Source of the DNA: an uncultured Christensenella sp.
Lineage (GTDB): Bacteria; Bacillota; Clostridia; Christensenellales; UBA1242
DNA: 22,757 nucleotides
NCBI GenBank assembly: GCA_949293925.1
Contig: CASFFI010000060.1
Coordinates: 1 to 22,757 of the forward strand
Direction: 5' to 3'
A model generated the notes under the pieces. It saw only the letters and a program-made list of their open reading frames with translations. It was not told the origin of the DNA and ran no database searches. Below, one piece after another: positions 1 through 6,911 of the stretch. Both the position numbers and the translations under genes were made by a program. Every line of letters starts with the position of its first letter. Positions within the stretch are counted from its first letter, which is position 1.

Positions 1-41
1 ATAAAAAATACACCTAATTATATCACAATTAGATGTATTTT
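1..41 (-). terminator. intrinsic terminator of the cvpA-family gene
   Basis: Read on the minus strand, a 15-bp stem (arms 27-41 and 5-19, one G-U pair, 7-nt loop 20-26) is followed by six T (complement of 3-8). It begins 7 bases past the stop codon at 49-51. In the plus direction the same pairing has a C-A mismatch and only four T, so it mainly serves the minus strand. Confidence 0.85.
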
Positions 42-48
42 CAAAGTA

Positions 49-834
49 TTATTCACTTTTTTTATCCCATAAATCTGAAATCCAATTCTGGATAGCCTCA
101 CCATCTATTATATATTTTTCTAAAAGATTATCAGTTGTATTATAAATCACTTTTGTAACTTTTGTTTCCTGAATTATAGGAGACACTTTTTCATTTACTG
201 TTGGAATTAGTGTTATAAGGGCTGTAACGGCACATAGTGCAACAACCACAACCAATCCTTTAATTGTACCCAATACAAATCCTAATATTTTATCGACTGT
301 ACCTAATGTTCCGTGATCAGTAATATTGTCAAAGAATTTTATTAAAATTAGTACAATTATTTTTAATAAGAAATATATTATGATACCAGTGATTATTATC
401 ATCACTAAATTGCCAAGTGTTAGCCCCAGAATTGATGCAACATTATCATAATTAGACAAAGTTTCTGCTGATATTGGTTCAATAATATTTACAACTATCT
501 TTTTTAACATCGAAAACATTCCGCCTGTTGCTTCTTGAAAACTTTCGCTCTGAACAAGCGTTGCTCCATCAATTCCTGTGGGAATTGTCTCGCCAAGTGC
601 TGGATAATGTTTAATGAAAGCGCTTGCTATACCACCTGAAAATTTTGATGCCAAATTGTAAACATTATTATTAAACCAATTTGCAACCGGTGTAGCCATA
701 AAATATGCTACAATTATAGTAACAAATGTTGAACAAAGTCCTAAAATTGCTCGTACAAATCCTTTTTTGATTTCGATTAATCCTGAGATTAAAATTATAG
801 CAATAACAATAATTTCAATAACGGTTGATAACAT
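49..834 (-). CDS. cvpA: CvpA family membrane protein
   Basis: A 261-aa integral membrane protein of the CvpA family (named for colicin V production; in other bacteria linked to envelope homeostasis, molecular role unsettled). Visible are an N-terminal membrane helix (about 3-20) followed by the family-typical short charged turn EIKKGFVRA, a second helix (28-47), an outer loop (about 51-112), a long hydrophobic stretch (about 133-168) and a last helix with the family motif DKILGFVLGTIKGL (181-194). I chose ATG at 834 because GGAGAAA lies 6 bases upstream of it. A TTG at 849 would add five residues but lies across that ribosome binding site. It is transcribed alone, diverging from ftsH, and ends at a strong hairpin terminator. 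The family call is firm; the physiological role is not shown by sequence. Confidence 0.85.
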   Translation of the reverse strand: MLSTVIEIIVIAIILISGLIEIKKGFVRAILGLCSTFVTIIVAYFMATPVANWFNNNVYNLASKFSGGIASAFIKHYPALGETIPTGIDGATLVQSESFQEATGGMFSMLKKIVVNIIEPISAETLSNYDNVASILGLTLGNLVMIIITGIIIYFLLKIIVLILIKFFDNITDHGTLGTVDKILGFVLGTIKGLVVVVALCAVTALITLIPTVNEKVSPIIQETKVTKVIYNTTDNLLEKYIIDGEAIQNWISDLWDKKSE

Positions 835-858
835 TTTAATTTTCTCCAATGAAAGTTT

Positions 859-867
859 ATCATAACA
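859..867 (-). promoter_or_regulatory. extended -10 promoter element of cvpA
   Basis: On the minus strand the bases read TGTTATGAT, an extended -10 (TGn plus TATGAT, one mismatch from TATAAT). It would start transcription about 17 bases upstream of the ATG at 834. No good -35 lies at 17 bp spacing (a TTGACT sits 13 bases upstream), so the call leans on the extended -10. Confidence 0.45.
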
Positions 868-1113
868 GGTGAAAATAAGTCAAATATTAATGACAAAAAC
901 TTGCTCAATAAACTAATAAAAAATTAAATATATATTTGACGATCAATTAATGAAATGCGAATTCGTAGAAATTTATTTATTTTTATATAATTCCCATAAT
1001 TTATTATAATATTGATTGATTTGAATAAAATATTTTGTAGTTTACAATTTCTTAATTTAAACTTTAAACGTAATGGATTTTAGATTATTTAAGATAGTAA
1101 TTATTTAAAAGTG

Positions 1114-1142
1114 TTGCAGAATTTATTTAATTGTGCTAAAAT
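1114..1142 (+). promoter_or_regulatory. sigma-A type promoter of ftsH
   Basis: TTGCAG (1114-1119), a 17-bp spacer and TAAAAT (1137-1142). Transcription would start near 1149, giving a leader of about 20 bases that contains the ribosome binding site AAGGAG (1159-1164). Confidence 0.75.
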
Positions 1143-1169
1143 ACCTTGTAAACATTTTAAGGAGAAAAA

Positions 1170-3413
1170 ATGAATAAAAGTAATAACAATAAAGGCAAAT
1201 TTTGGTCTGTCTTGATCGTTGGTTTTATATTCGTAATTATTTTAGTTCTTTTGTTTAATGCTGGAAATTCTTCTAAACGCATTGACCTAGAAGAATTTAA
1301 TGATTTAGTTCAAAATACACAGTATCACAATGAAGGAAATTTGGTAGATTATGTTGAAGAAAAAGGTGTAATTTATTGTATTGATATTTATGATTATACT
1401 GTTCGTGTGTATATGTCTGAAAAGTCATACAATGATGGCAAGCCTGAATATTATTTTAATTTTCAATACGAACACCAACATGCTGAAATTTCACAAAAAT
1501 GTGAAACAGCAGGAATTACAATTAAATCAACTCAGTGGAAGGGTGAAAGTTGGTTATCTAATATTTTACCATATATATACATCGTTATAATTGTTGTATT
1601 GGGCTTCTTTATAGTAAGAACATTTATGGGTAAAGGTAATAATGGAATGGGTTTTGCTAGAAGCAAGGCAAGGCTTGTAATTTCATCAAAAGTAAAATTT
1701 GCTGATGTCGCTGGAGCAGACGAAGAAAAATTAGAGTTAATGGAACTCGTAGATTTCTTTAAAGATGCGTCTAGATTTGCAGAGTTGGGGGCTAGAATTC
1801 CTAAAGGTGTATTATTGGTTGGTCCTCCAGGAACCGGAAAAACTTTACTGGCAAAAGCAGTAGCGGGTGAGGCAAATGTTCCATTCTTTTCTATATCGGG
1901 TAGTGATTTTGTAGAACTTTATGTTGGTGTTGGTGCTAGTCGTGTAAGAGATTTGTTTGAACAAGCAAAGAAAAATGCTCCTTGTATTGTCTTCATTGAT
2001 GAAATTGATGCTGTAGGAAGACAAAGAGGCGCAGGTATGGGTGGCGGAAACGATGAAAGAGAACAAACTCTAAATCAACTTCTTGTAGAAATGGACGGAT
2101 TTGAAAGCAATAGTGGTATAATTGTGCTTGCTGCAACAAACAGGGCGGATATTTTGGACCCTGCCTTAACTAGACCAGGAAGATTTGATAGGCAAATTTA
2201 TGTTAGATTACCTGATGTAAAAGGTAGAGAAGAAATATTGAAAATCCATTCAAAAAATAAACCTTTATCAGATGATGTCGATTTAAAGAGAGTTGCAAGA
2301 CTTACAAGTGGTTTTGCTGGTGCTGACATCGAAAATATGTTAAATGAGGCAGCGCTTTTAGCAGCAAGAGATAATCGTGTTAAAATTACAATGATTGATA
2401 TAACAGAAGGCATAAATAAAGTTATTATGGGACCTAAGAAAAAGAGTCTTTTAGTAACAGAAGAAGATAAAGTTATTACAGCATATCACGAAGGTGGTCA
2501 TGCAATTGTAGCAAGGGCATTGCCTAATTGCGACCATGTTCAAGAAATTTCAATAATCCCAAGAGGTATGGCTGCAGGTTATACTTTAACTTTAGATGAA
2601 AAAGATGAACAGCATATGACAAAATCTAAATTGTTAGATACAATAACTATGATGCTTGGCGGTCGTGTCGCAGAAGAAATTATGTGCAATGATATCACAA
2701 CTGGTGCTTCTAATGATTTGGAAAGAGCAACTAAATATGCTAGAAAAATGGTAGCAGAATGGGGTATGAGCGATAAATTTGGTTTAGTTAGTTATGGTGA
2801 AGGCGGAGAAATTTTTGTAGGCAGAGATTATCAAAAACAACAAGCGTATAGCAGTGATGTGGCAACAAAAATTGACGCTGAAATTAAAAACATTATTGAG
2901 CAAGCGCACAATCGTGCTAAAGAAATTTTGAAAGATAAAAAAGACTTACTTGAAAATTTAAAGACATTATTGTTGGAAAGAGAAACAATCTTTAGTGAAG
3001 AATTCGAAGAATTATATAATGGAGCAAATGTTCAAGATGTTTTGAAAAAAATAGATGAAAAAGAAAAAGAGAAAAAAGAGTATCATGAAAAAGCTAGAAA
3101 TGAAGCAAAATTGGCTAAATTAGAGAAAAATCTTCAAAATAGATTAGATACTGCAACAGCTTATCATAAAGCAAAAATGATGACAGATGCTGAGTATGAA
3201 ACAATTAAAAAAGAAATTGAAAACGAAATGTCAAAACTTTCATTAAAAACAACTGCTGATGAATCTAATAATGACAAAAATGATAAAAATTTATCAGATG
3301 ATGACAAAAAGCATAATTCAGATGAAGATGTTAAAGGTCAGAATACTAATAAAGAGCAAAATACAGATGACAACAACAACTCTTCTAACGAAAATAGTGA
3401 TAAAAAAGACTAG
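1170..3413 (+). CDS. ftsH: ATP-dependent zinc metalloprotease FtsH
   Basis: Membrane-bound AAA+ protease that extracts and degrades membrane and short-lived cytosolic proteins as a hexamer. The 747 residues show membrane helix 1 (about 13-29), an extracytoplasmic domain (30-130), helix 2 (about 131-151), and the AAA module with Walker A GPPGTGKT (218-225), Walker B FIDE (275-278) and arginine-finger region RPGRFDR (335-341). The peptidase site is HEGGH (440-444; most homologues have HEAGH, and the HExGH pattern is kept), with the third zinc ligand Asp516 in SNDLERAT. The ATG follows AAGGAG at 6-base spacing. The protein is about 100 residues longer than E. coli FtsH: a Lys/Glu-rich helical segment (about 620-690) carries a SHOCT-like stretch, then an acidic Asn/Asp/Lys-rich tail runs to the end. 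No terminator follows, so the next gene is probably partly cotranscribed. Confidence 0.97.
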   Translation: MNKSNNNKGKFWSVLIVGFIFVIILVLLFNAGNSSKRIDLEEFNDLVQNTQYHNEGNLVDYVEEKGVIYCIDIYDYTVRVYMSEKSYNDGKPEYYFNFQYEHQHAEISQKCETAGITIKSTQWKGESWLSNILPYIYIVIIVVLGFFIVRTFMGKGNNGMGFARSKARLVISSKVKFADVAGADEEKLELMELVDFFKDASRFAELGARIPKGVLLVGPPGTGKTLLAKAVAGEANVPFFSISGSDFVELYVGVGASRVRDLFEQAKKNAPCIVFIDEIDAVGRQRGAGMGGGNDEREQTLNQLLVEMDGFESNSGIIVLAATNRADILDPALTRPGRFDRQIYVRLPDVKGREEILKIHSKNKPLSDDVDLKRVARLTSGFAGADIENMLNEAALLAARDNRVKITMIDITEGINKVIMGPKKKSLLVTEEDKVITAYHEGGHAIVARALPNCDHVQEISIIPRGMAAGYTLTLDEKDEQHMTKSKLLDTITMMLGGRVAEEIMCNDITTGASNDLERATKYARKMVAEWGMSDKFGLVSYGEGGEIFVGRDYQKQQAYSSDVATKIDAEIKNIIEQAHNRAKEILKDKKDLLENLKTLLLERETIFSEEFEELYNGANVQDVLKKIDEKEKEKKEYHEKARNEAKLAKLEKNLQNRLDTATAYHKAKMMTDAEYETIKKEIENEMSKLSLKTTADESNNDKNDKNLSDDDKKHNSDEDVKGQNTNKEQNTDDNNNSSNENSDKKD

Positions 3414-3439
3414 ACAAAAAATTTAAAATTTTGTAAAAT
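3411..3439 (+). promoter_or_regulatory. internal promoter ahead of the 190-aa protein gene
   Basis: TAGACA (3411-3416), 17-bp spacer, TAAAAT (3434-3439). The -35 hexamer includes the ftsH stop codon TAG (3411-3413). Transcription would start near 3446, just before the AGGGAG ribosome binding site (3451-3456). Confidence 0.6.
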
Positions 3440-3461
3440 ACTATTTGTTAAGGGAGAAGTT

Positions 3462-4034
3462 ATGAAAAAAGTTTTACCTATAATAAGTTTAAGCATAATT
3501 GGCGTTTTAATAATTACCACTATTGTAATGTTCTTCACACCTATTTCACATTCGTTTAAGATTGAAAAGCCTGAAGATATAAGGCTATATGATAATAGTT
3601 CGTTTTATGACCCAGATTATACCGTGTCTGACAATGTTACAAATAAGGAATATTATGATGAAGTAAGAAATAAGTTGACAAATGCTTTTAAAGACACTGC
3701 TTTAGAAGCGTTGTTTAACGGAAGACTTGGCAAAAGTGCTGAATTAGTACAAAGGGCTTCAACTTTAAATTTAAGTGAAGGCGTATATGTTGTGTATAAT
3801 TACGGCGAGAACACAAAGACAGTAAAAGATGGAGATACACGCGTATCTTATAAGTATGTAGCATTCGAATTAAGCGATGTAGATGATTATGTTACAGTAA
3901 GAGCGTATTTAATTGAAAATGATGACGATATAGATGAAGATGGTGTTATAACTTATTCTTATTATTTTAATATGATTGGAAATACAAGCAATCTTTATAA
4001 TTATGTTGTAAATGATTTACAACCTGCATATTAA
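3462..4034 (+). CDS. membrane-anchored protein of unknown function
   Basis: A 190-aa protein I do not recognise. It begins MKK and has one hydrophobic helix (about 4-26) with no cysteine, so it is either an uncleaved signal anchor or a signal peptide; the rest is hydrophilic and would lie outside the membrane. The soluble part starts with an extended Tyr/Asp-rich stretch, then a probable helix (about 63-95), then beta-rich sequence with an acidic turn (ENDDDIDEDG, near 157-166). The start is supported by AGGGAG 5 bases upstream of the ATG. It lies 48 bases after ftsH, has its own promoter, and ends at a strong terminator. Position and topology would suit a protein working with FtsH at the membrane or an unrelated envelope protein; nothing in the sequence decides this. 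Confidence 0.8.
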   Translation: MKKVLPIISLSIIGVLIITTIVMFFTPISHSFKIEKPEDIRLYDNSSFYDPDYTVSDNVTNKEYYDEVRNKLTNAFKDTALEALFNGRLGKSAELVQRASTLNLSEGVYVVYNYGENTKTVKDGDTRVSYKYVAFELSDVDDYVTVRAYLIENDDDIDEDGVITYSYYFNMIGNTSNLYNYVVNDLQPAY

Positions 4035-4056
4035 ATAGGCGTTTGCCTATTTTTTT
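4033..4056 (+). terminator. intrinsic terminator after the 190-aa protein gene
   Basis: Perfect 8-bp stem AAATAGGC / GCCTATTT (4033-4040 and 4045-4052) with a GTTT loop, running into a T tract to 4056. The stem starts within the stop codon of the gene. Confidence 0.9.
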
Positions 4057-4451
4057 ATTTGCACAATTTTTAATATAATTCATTTTGAAATGTTTAATAA
4101 ATAAAAATATTAATTATTTAATTAGAGAAAATATTAGTATATAATGCGATATTCTAAGAATTTTATATGTCAATTTATGTATTATTTAAAATAAATAGTT
4201 GGTTAGAATCGATAATTTGTTTTTTTGTAGTTTTGCTATTAATATTATATTGCTAATTTTAATTCAAATTTATATTTATTTATGCTTATAAATTATCTTT
4301 TCAGATTCTTAAATATTTACAGAATATTATATTAAATAAATTTTATTGGAATTTAAAAATGTTATATTATTATTTTATTGTGAATAATCTGCCAACAATC
4401 TAATCAAACAAAATTTTGATAAAAACATTGAACAATATAGAAGAAAATAGT
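4057..4451. other. gene-free convergent spacer
   Basis: About 400 bases between two facing terminators. It is very AT-rich, with stop codons in all frames, no conserved-looking ORF, no tRNA-like or repeat structure and no convincing promoter. The longest Met-initiated reading in the part I examined closely is a 16-codon stretch from 4144 without a ribosome binding site. Confidence 0.6.
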
Positions 4452-4484
4452 AAAAAATCATAAATATTTTTCAATTTATGATTT
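4452..4484 (-). terminator. intrinsic terminator of the D-Ala-D-Ala carboxypeptidase gene
   Basis: Perfect 11-bp stem (4455-4465 with 4474-4484, 8-nt loop). On the minus strand it is followed by six T (complement of 4452-4457) and lies about 15 bases after the stop codon at 4499-4501. A T-rich run on the other side could make it partly bidirectional. Confidence 0.85.
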
Positions 4485-4498
4485 ATTTTTTAATGATT

Positions 4499-5635
4499 TT
4501 AAAATTTTTCTATTAAGTTTTTTAGATTATCAATGAATGTTGGAGCTTTAATTTGTTCATTTGATATTATTGAAATAGTCTTTATTAGTTCTCCGTCTTT
4601 TATAATTTCAACGAATCCAACCTTTTCACCTAAATTTATTGAACTTATTTCATTTGGTACTGTAAACTCTAAAGAAATGTTTGGTTCTATGTTGTTTTTT
4701 ATGGTTGTAATATATTCTTCGTCAAACTTTACACTCAAACTTCTGTTTTGTCCTTTGATATTTATTGAAGGAAGTTTATTTTCCAATAAGTTTTCAGCTT
4801 TGTAATTCGCAAAGCCGTAATTTAATAAATCGCTTGTTGATTTGAATCTATCCTTTGAATTAGAACTCCCTAAGCTTACTGCTATTAATTTTAAATTGTT
4901 CCTTTCTGCACATGTTGCCAAACAATATCCCGCTTCTGTGGTTGAACCTGTTTTCCCACCCAAACAACCGTCATAATGTTTAATTAATTTGTTTGTGTTT
5001 GTCATCGTAGTGGTTCTGCCACTAGGGTGCTTAAAGTCTTCTAACCATATTGAACATAGTTCTGTGTATAATGGATATTTTTCAACTTCTTTTAATAATA
5101 AAGCGGTATCTTTTGCAGATGAATACCCGTTAGGCGCTGGTAACCCTGTACAATTTACATAATTAGTATTTGTCATATTAAGTTCGTTTGCTCTTTTATT
5201 CATTTCTTCAACAAATAGATTTTCGCTTCCAGATATTGTCTCTGCAAGTGCTACAGCACTATCATTTGCGCTACAAACTATTACGCTTTTTAATAATTCT
5301 TTTAAATTATAATCGGAATTTGCATCTAAAAAAATTTGAGAACCTCCCATGCTAGATGCTCTTTCAGATACTCTAATATTATCTTCTGTGGAAAGATTTC
5401 CGTTTTCAATATTTTCAAGTGTGATTAAAATTGTCATTAACTTAGTGATACTTGCAATAGGCAGTTTTTCATCAGCATTGTTTTCATACAAAATATCGCC
5501 ATTTATGTCCATTAATATCATTGCTTTGCTTGATGCGTTAGTAATTTCTTGAGATAATGCGTGAACAGAGATGGTAGGTGAACATAATGCTACAGAACAT
5601 ATTAATCCTATGATAGGTATTAGAATTTTTTTCAT
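4499..5635 (-). CDS. D-alanyl-D-alanine carboxypeptidase (PBP5/DacF type)
   Basis: Low-molecular-mass penicillin-binding protein of peptidase family S11. It removes the terminal D-Ala from peptidoglycan pentapeptides and so limits cross-linking. The 378 residues begin with a signal peptide (1 to about 27), followed by the three active-site motifs in the expected order: SITK (Ser62 nucleophile, Lys65), SAN (122-124) and KTG (228-230, within GGKTGSTTEAGYC). A beta-rich C-terminal domain (about 275-360) matches the PBP5 C-terminal domain in position. The last residues (LIEKF region) could form the usual amphipathic membrane anchor, but this is weak. GGAGG lies 4 bases upstream of the ATG. It has its own promoter and may also be reached by read-through from the membrane-protein gene upstream. 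B. subtilis dacF lies in the spoIIM-to-spoIIA region, so the neighbour's SpoIIM-like look hints at dacF. Paralogues such as dacA or dacB cannot be excluded, hence no symbol. Confidence 0.93.
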   Translation of the reverse strand: MKKILIPIIGLICSVALCSPTISVHALSQEITNASSKAMILMDINGDILYENNADEKLPIASITKLMTILITLENIENGNLSTEDNIRVSERASSMGGSQIFLDANSDYNLKELLKSVIVCSANDSAVALAETISGSENLFVEEMNKRANELNMTNTNYVNCTGLPAPNGYSSAKDTALLLKEVEKYPLYTELCSIWLEDFKHPSGRTTTMTNTNKLIKHYDGCLGGKTGSTTEAGYCLATCAERNNLKLIAVSLGSSNSKDRFKSTSDLLNYGFANYKAENLLENKLPSINIKGQNRSLSVKFDEEYITTIKNNIEPNISLEFTVPNEISSINLGEKVGFVEIIKDGELIKTISIISNEQIKAPTFIDNLKNLIEKF

Positions 5636-5672
5636 AATTCCTCCTATCTATATTTTTTATTAATGCTAAAAA

Positions 5673-5701
5673 ATTATACTAAAAAACTAATACTATAACA
5701 A
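5673..5701 (-). promoter_or_regulatory. promoter of the carboxypeptidase gene
   Basis: Minus strand: TTGTTA (5696-5701), 17-bp spacer (5679-5695), TATAAT (5673-5678). The -35 and spacer lie inside the last codons of the 199-aa membrane-protein gene, so this is a promoter embedded in the 3' end of that gene. The leader would be about 30 bases with GGAGG at 5640-5644. Confidence 0.7.
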
Positions 5702-6278
5702 AATTTTTAAGAAGTCCCACTAATATTGTGTTTAGTATTTGCAAGCATAAAATAATTATCAGATAGTTTAAACTCGAATTTGTAATATTTTTAAAATTCA
5801 TTTGATACCTACAGCTATTTTTAAAAGATATTATGTACAAAACAATAAACAATAGTTGTATTGAAAGCATTATTATTTGAGGAATGATTATTATGAAGGT
5901 ATTTAAAAACCCATAAGTTAAAATTATTGATAAATAAATTAAATATTGCGTGTAAGCAAAATAAGAAAATATTACTAAGCCCAAAATATAAAAAGGTTTT
6001 TTAATAAAGCAAAGCGTTAGACATATAACCATGAGTATTAAAGTAAGCAGTGTAAAAAACCAAAATGAAAATATGTTAATATTGCCTTTTAAATAATTCA
6101 TAATTGGAATGTTATAAAATGAAATATACTGCAAACCAGAATTGAATTTGAAAGCATAAATTACACTAAATATTAATGCAATTATGTAAGATATAAGAAA
6201 GAATAGAAATAAAATTTTATTATTTCTAATAATATAAGAAATTATATTAAAATTGAATTTTATTCTGTATTTTCTCAT
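5679..6278 (-). CDS. polytopic membrane protein, possibly SpoIIM-like
   Basis: A 199-aa, very hydrophobic protein with about five or six membrane helices (roughly 22-42, 69-91, 94-117, 118-152 as one or two, 171-199) and a short basic N-terminus. The order (first helix, an outer loop of about 25 residues, then a helix bundle containing YGFLNTFIIIIPQ at 122-134) resembles the SpoIIM/DUF95 family, whose members carry a Gly-containing turn then Leu/Ile residues and Pro-Gln at a similar place. SpoIIM in B. subtilis is encoded in the same chromosomal neighbourhood as dacF, which fits the gene downstream here. The resemblance is faint and I hold it as a hypothesis. No good ribosome binding site precedes the ATG (nearest AGGG is about 19 bases away), and the next Met is residue 60. 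The gene ends inside the promoter of the carboxypeptidase gene. Confidence 0.65.
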   Translation of the reverse strand: MRKYRIKFNFNIISYIIRNNKILFLFFLISYIIALIFSVIYAFKFNSGLQYISFYNIPIMNYLKGNINIFSFWFFTLLTLILMVICLTLCFIKKPFYILGLVIFSYFAYTQYLIYLSIILTYGFLNTFIIIIPQIIMLSIQLLFIVLYIISFKNSCRYQMNFKNITNSSLNYLIIILCLQILNTILVGLLKNFVIVLVF

Positions 6279-6365
6279 TTATTTAATTTATTAATTTCCC
6301 TAAAAAATCTATAATTTATTTTTTATTATTTAAAAACAAGAAAAAAATTTAAAAAATAATTATTT
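6279..6365. other. AT-rich spacer between two minus-strand genes
   Basis: Eighty-seven almost pure A/T bases, including a loopless palindrome AAAAATAATTATTTTT near 6355. There is no clear promoter, ribosome binding site or terminator, so the two flanking genes are likely on one transcript. Confidence 0.4.
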
Positions 6366-6851
6366 TTACATATATTTAAATATTTTTATTGAATTTTTCT
6401 GTAATTTTTCAAAAATTAATTTTAAATTAGCAAATAATTTATTTAATATTTTTTTAATTAATATTTTATTTTTTATATTTTTTTCAAAATAACCAATCTC
6501 TAAAAATTCTTGAGATAATTCTAGTAATTCGTTTATAAGGTTAAATATGGTTATTTCAGTAGAAATTTTAATAATATTTGATATTTCATCTATTTTAATT
6601 TTTATCTTTAAATCGTTTATGATGTATAAATAAATTTCTTTTAAATCATCGGTTAATTGTTCGATTGCTGGTCTAAAATTTATTGGCAACTGTGTTATAT
6701 CTAAAAAGGCTATAGAAGTATTGATTGATTGCATTAATTTTTCAATTTTTGTATAGTCATAAGATTTTTCACGCATAGTAAAAGCTTTGTTATATGCTTG
6801 AGATAACATTTCGTACTCACGATTAGAAAATAGTTCACCAAATAAATCCAT
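6366..6851 (-). CDS. hypothetical cytosolic helical protein
   Basis: A 161-aa protein I do not recognise. It has no signal peptide or membrane segment. Composition is heavy in Ile, Lys, Leu, Glu and Asn, and the hydrophobic spacing looks almost entirely alpha-helical, with several helices of 20-30 residues (about 8-28, 33-50, 61-85, 90-120, 125-158), compatible with a small helical bundle. No catalytic or metal-binding motif stands out. The start is uncertain: no Shine-Dalgarno sequence precedes the ATG at 6849-6851, and a TATAAT lies only 3 bases upstream of it. The next Met (residue 15) has only a weak GTGAG ahead. It lies between the cysS terminator and the 199-aa membrane-protein gene, and probably forms a unit with the latter. 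Codon structure and length support a real gene; function is unknown. Confidence 0.6.
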   Translation of the reverse strand: MDLFGELFSNREYEMLSQAYNKAFTMREKSYDYTKIEKLMQSINTSIAFLDITQLPINFRPAIEQLTDDLKEIYLYIINDLKIKIKIDEISNIIKISTEITIFNLINELLELSQEFLEIGYFEKNIKNKILIKKILNKLFANLKLIFEKLQKNSIKIFKYM

Positions 6852-6854
6852 ATT

Positions 6855-6860
6855 ATTATA
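6855..6860 (-). promoter_or_regulatory. possible -10 element at the 161-aa gene, near-leaderless
   Basis: Perfect TATAAT on the minus strand, 3 bases before the ATG. A start site 6-7 bases downstream would fall on or just inside the start codon. The base sequence 17-18 bp upstream is a poor -35, so this may be chance in AT-rich DNA. Confidence 0.3.
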
Positions 6861-6883
6861 TATGCAATTATTTCTTTAGTATG

Positions 6884-6911
6884 AAAAAAACACGAATAGA
6901 TTTTCGTGTTT
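6884..6911 (-). terminator. intrinsic terminator of cysS
   Basis: Nine-bp perfect stem AAACACGAA / TTCGTGTTT (6903-6911 with 6888-6896, 6-nt loop) followed on the minus strand by seven T. It overlaps the cysS stop codon (6910-6912). Confidence 0.88.

Larger units (their letters stand above)
850..1169. other. divergent intergenic region cvpA / ftsH
   Basis: About 320 AT-rich bases with no credible ORF. It holds the two outward promoters, listed separately: the cvpA one near its left end and the ftsH one near its right end. I see no RNA gene, riboswitch-like structure or long repeat in the roughly 240 bases between them. Confidence 0.6.

Noticed and set aside
835..849. TTG start at 849 for the cvpA-family gene, five residues longer
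   Set aside because: The GGAGAAA ribosome binding site for the ATG at 834 lies within this extension, so the shorter form is preferred.
936..946. Small palindrome TTGACGATCAA in the cvpA-ftsH intergenic region as an operator
   Set aside because: Only 4-bp arms in AT-rich DNA, and not positioned over either promoter.
1845..2413. Antisense open frames of about 70 codons within ftsH
   Set aside because: They lie opposite the highly conserved AAA domain and have no independent start signals or recognisable product.
3414..3433. Possible AAAATTT / AAATTTT hairpin terminator after ftsH
   Set aside because: Pure A/T arms with almost no loop and no stable stem; better explained as the spacer of the promoter at 3411-3439.
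4144..4194. 16-codon ORF in the convergent spacer
   Set aside because: No ribosome binding site, no length and no context; expected by chance.
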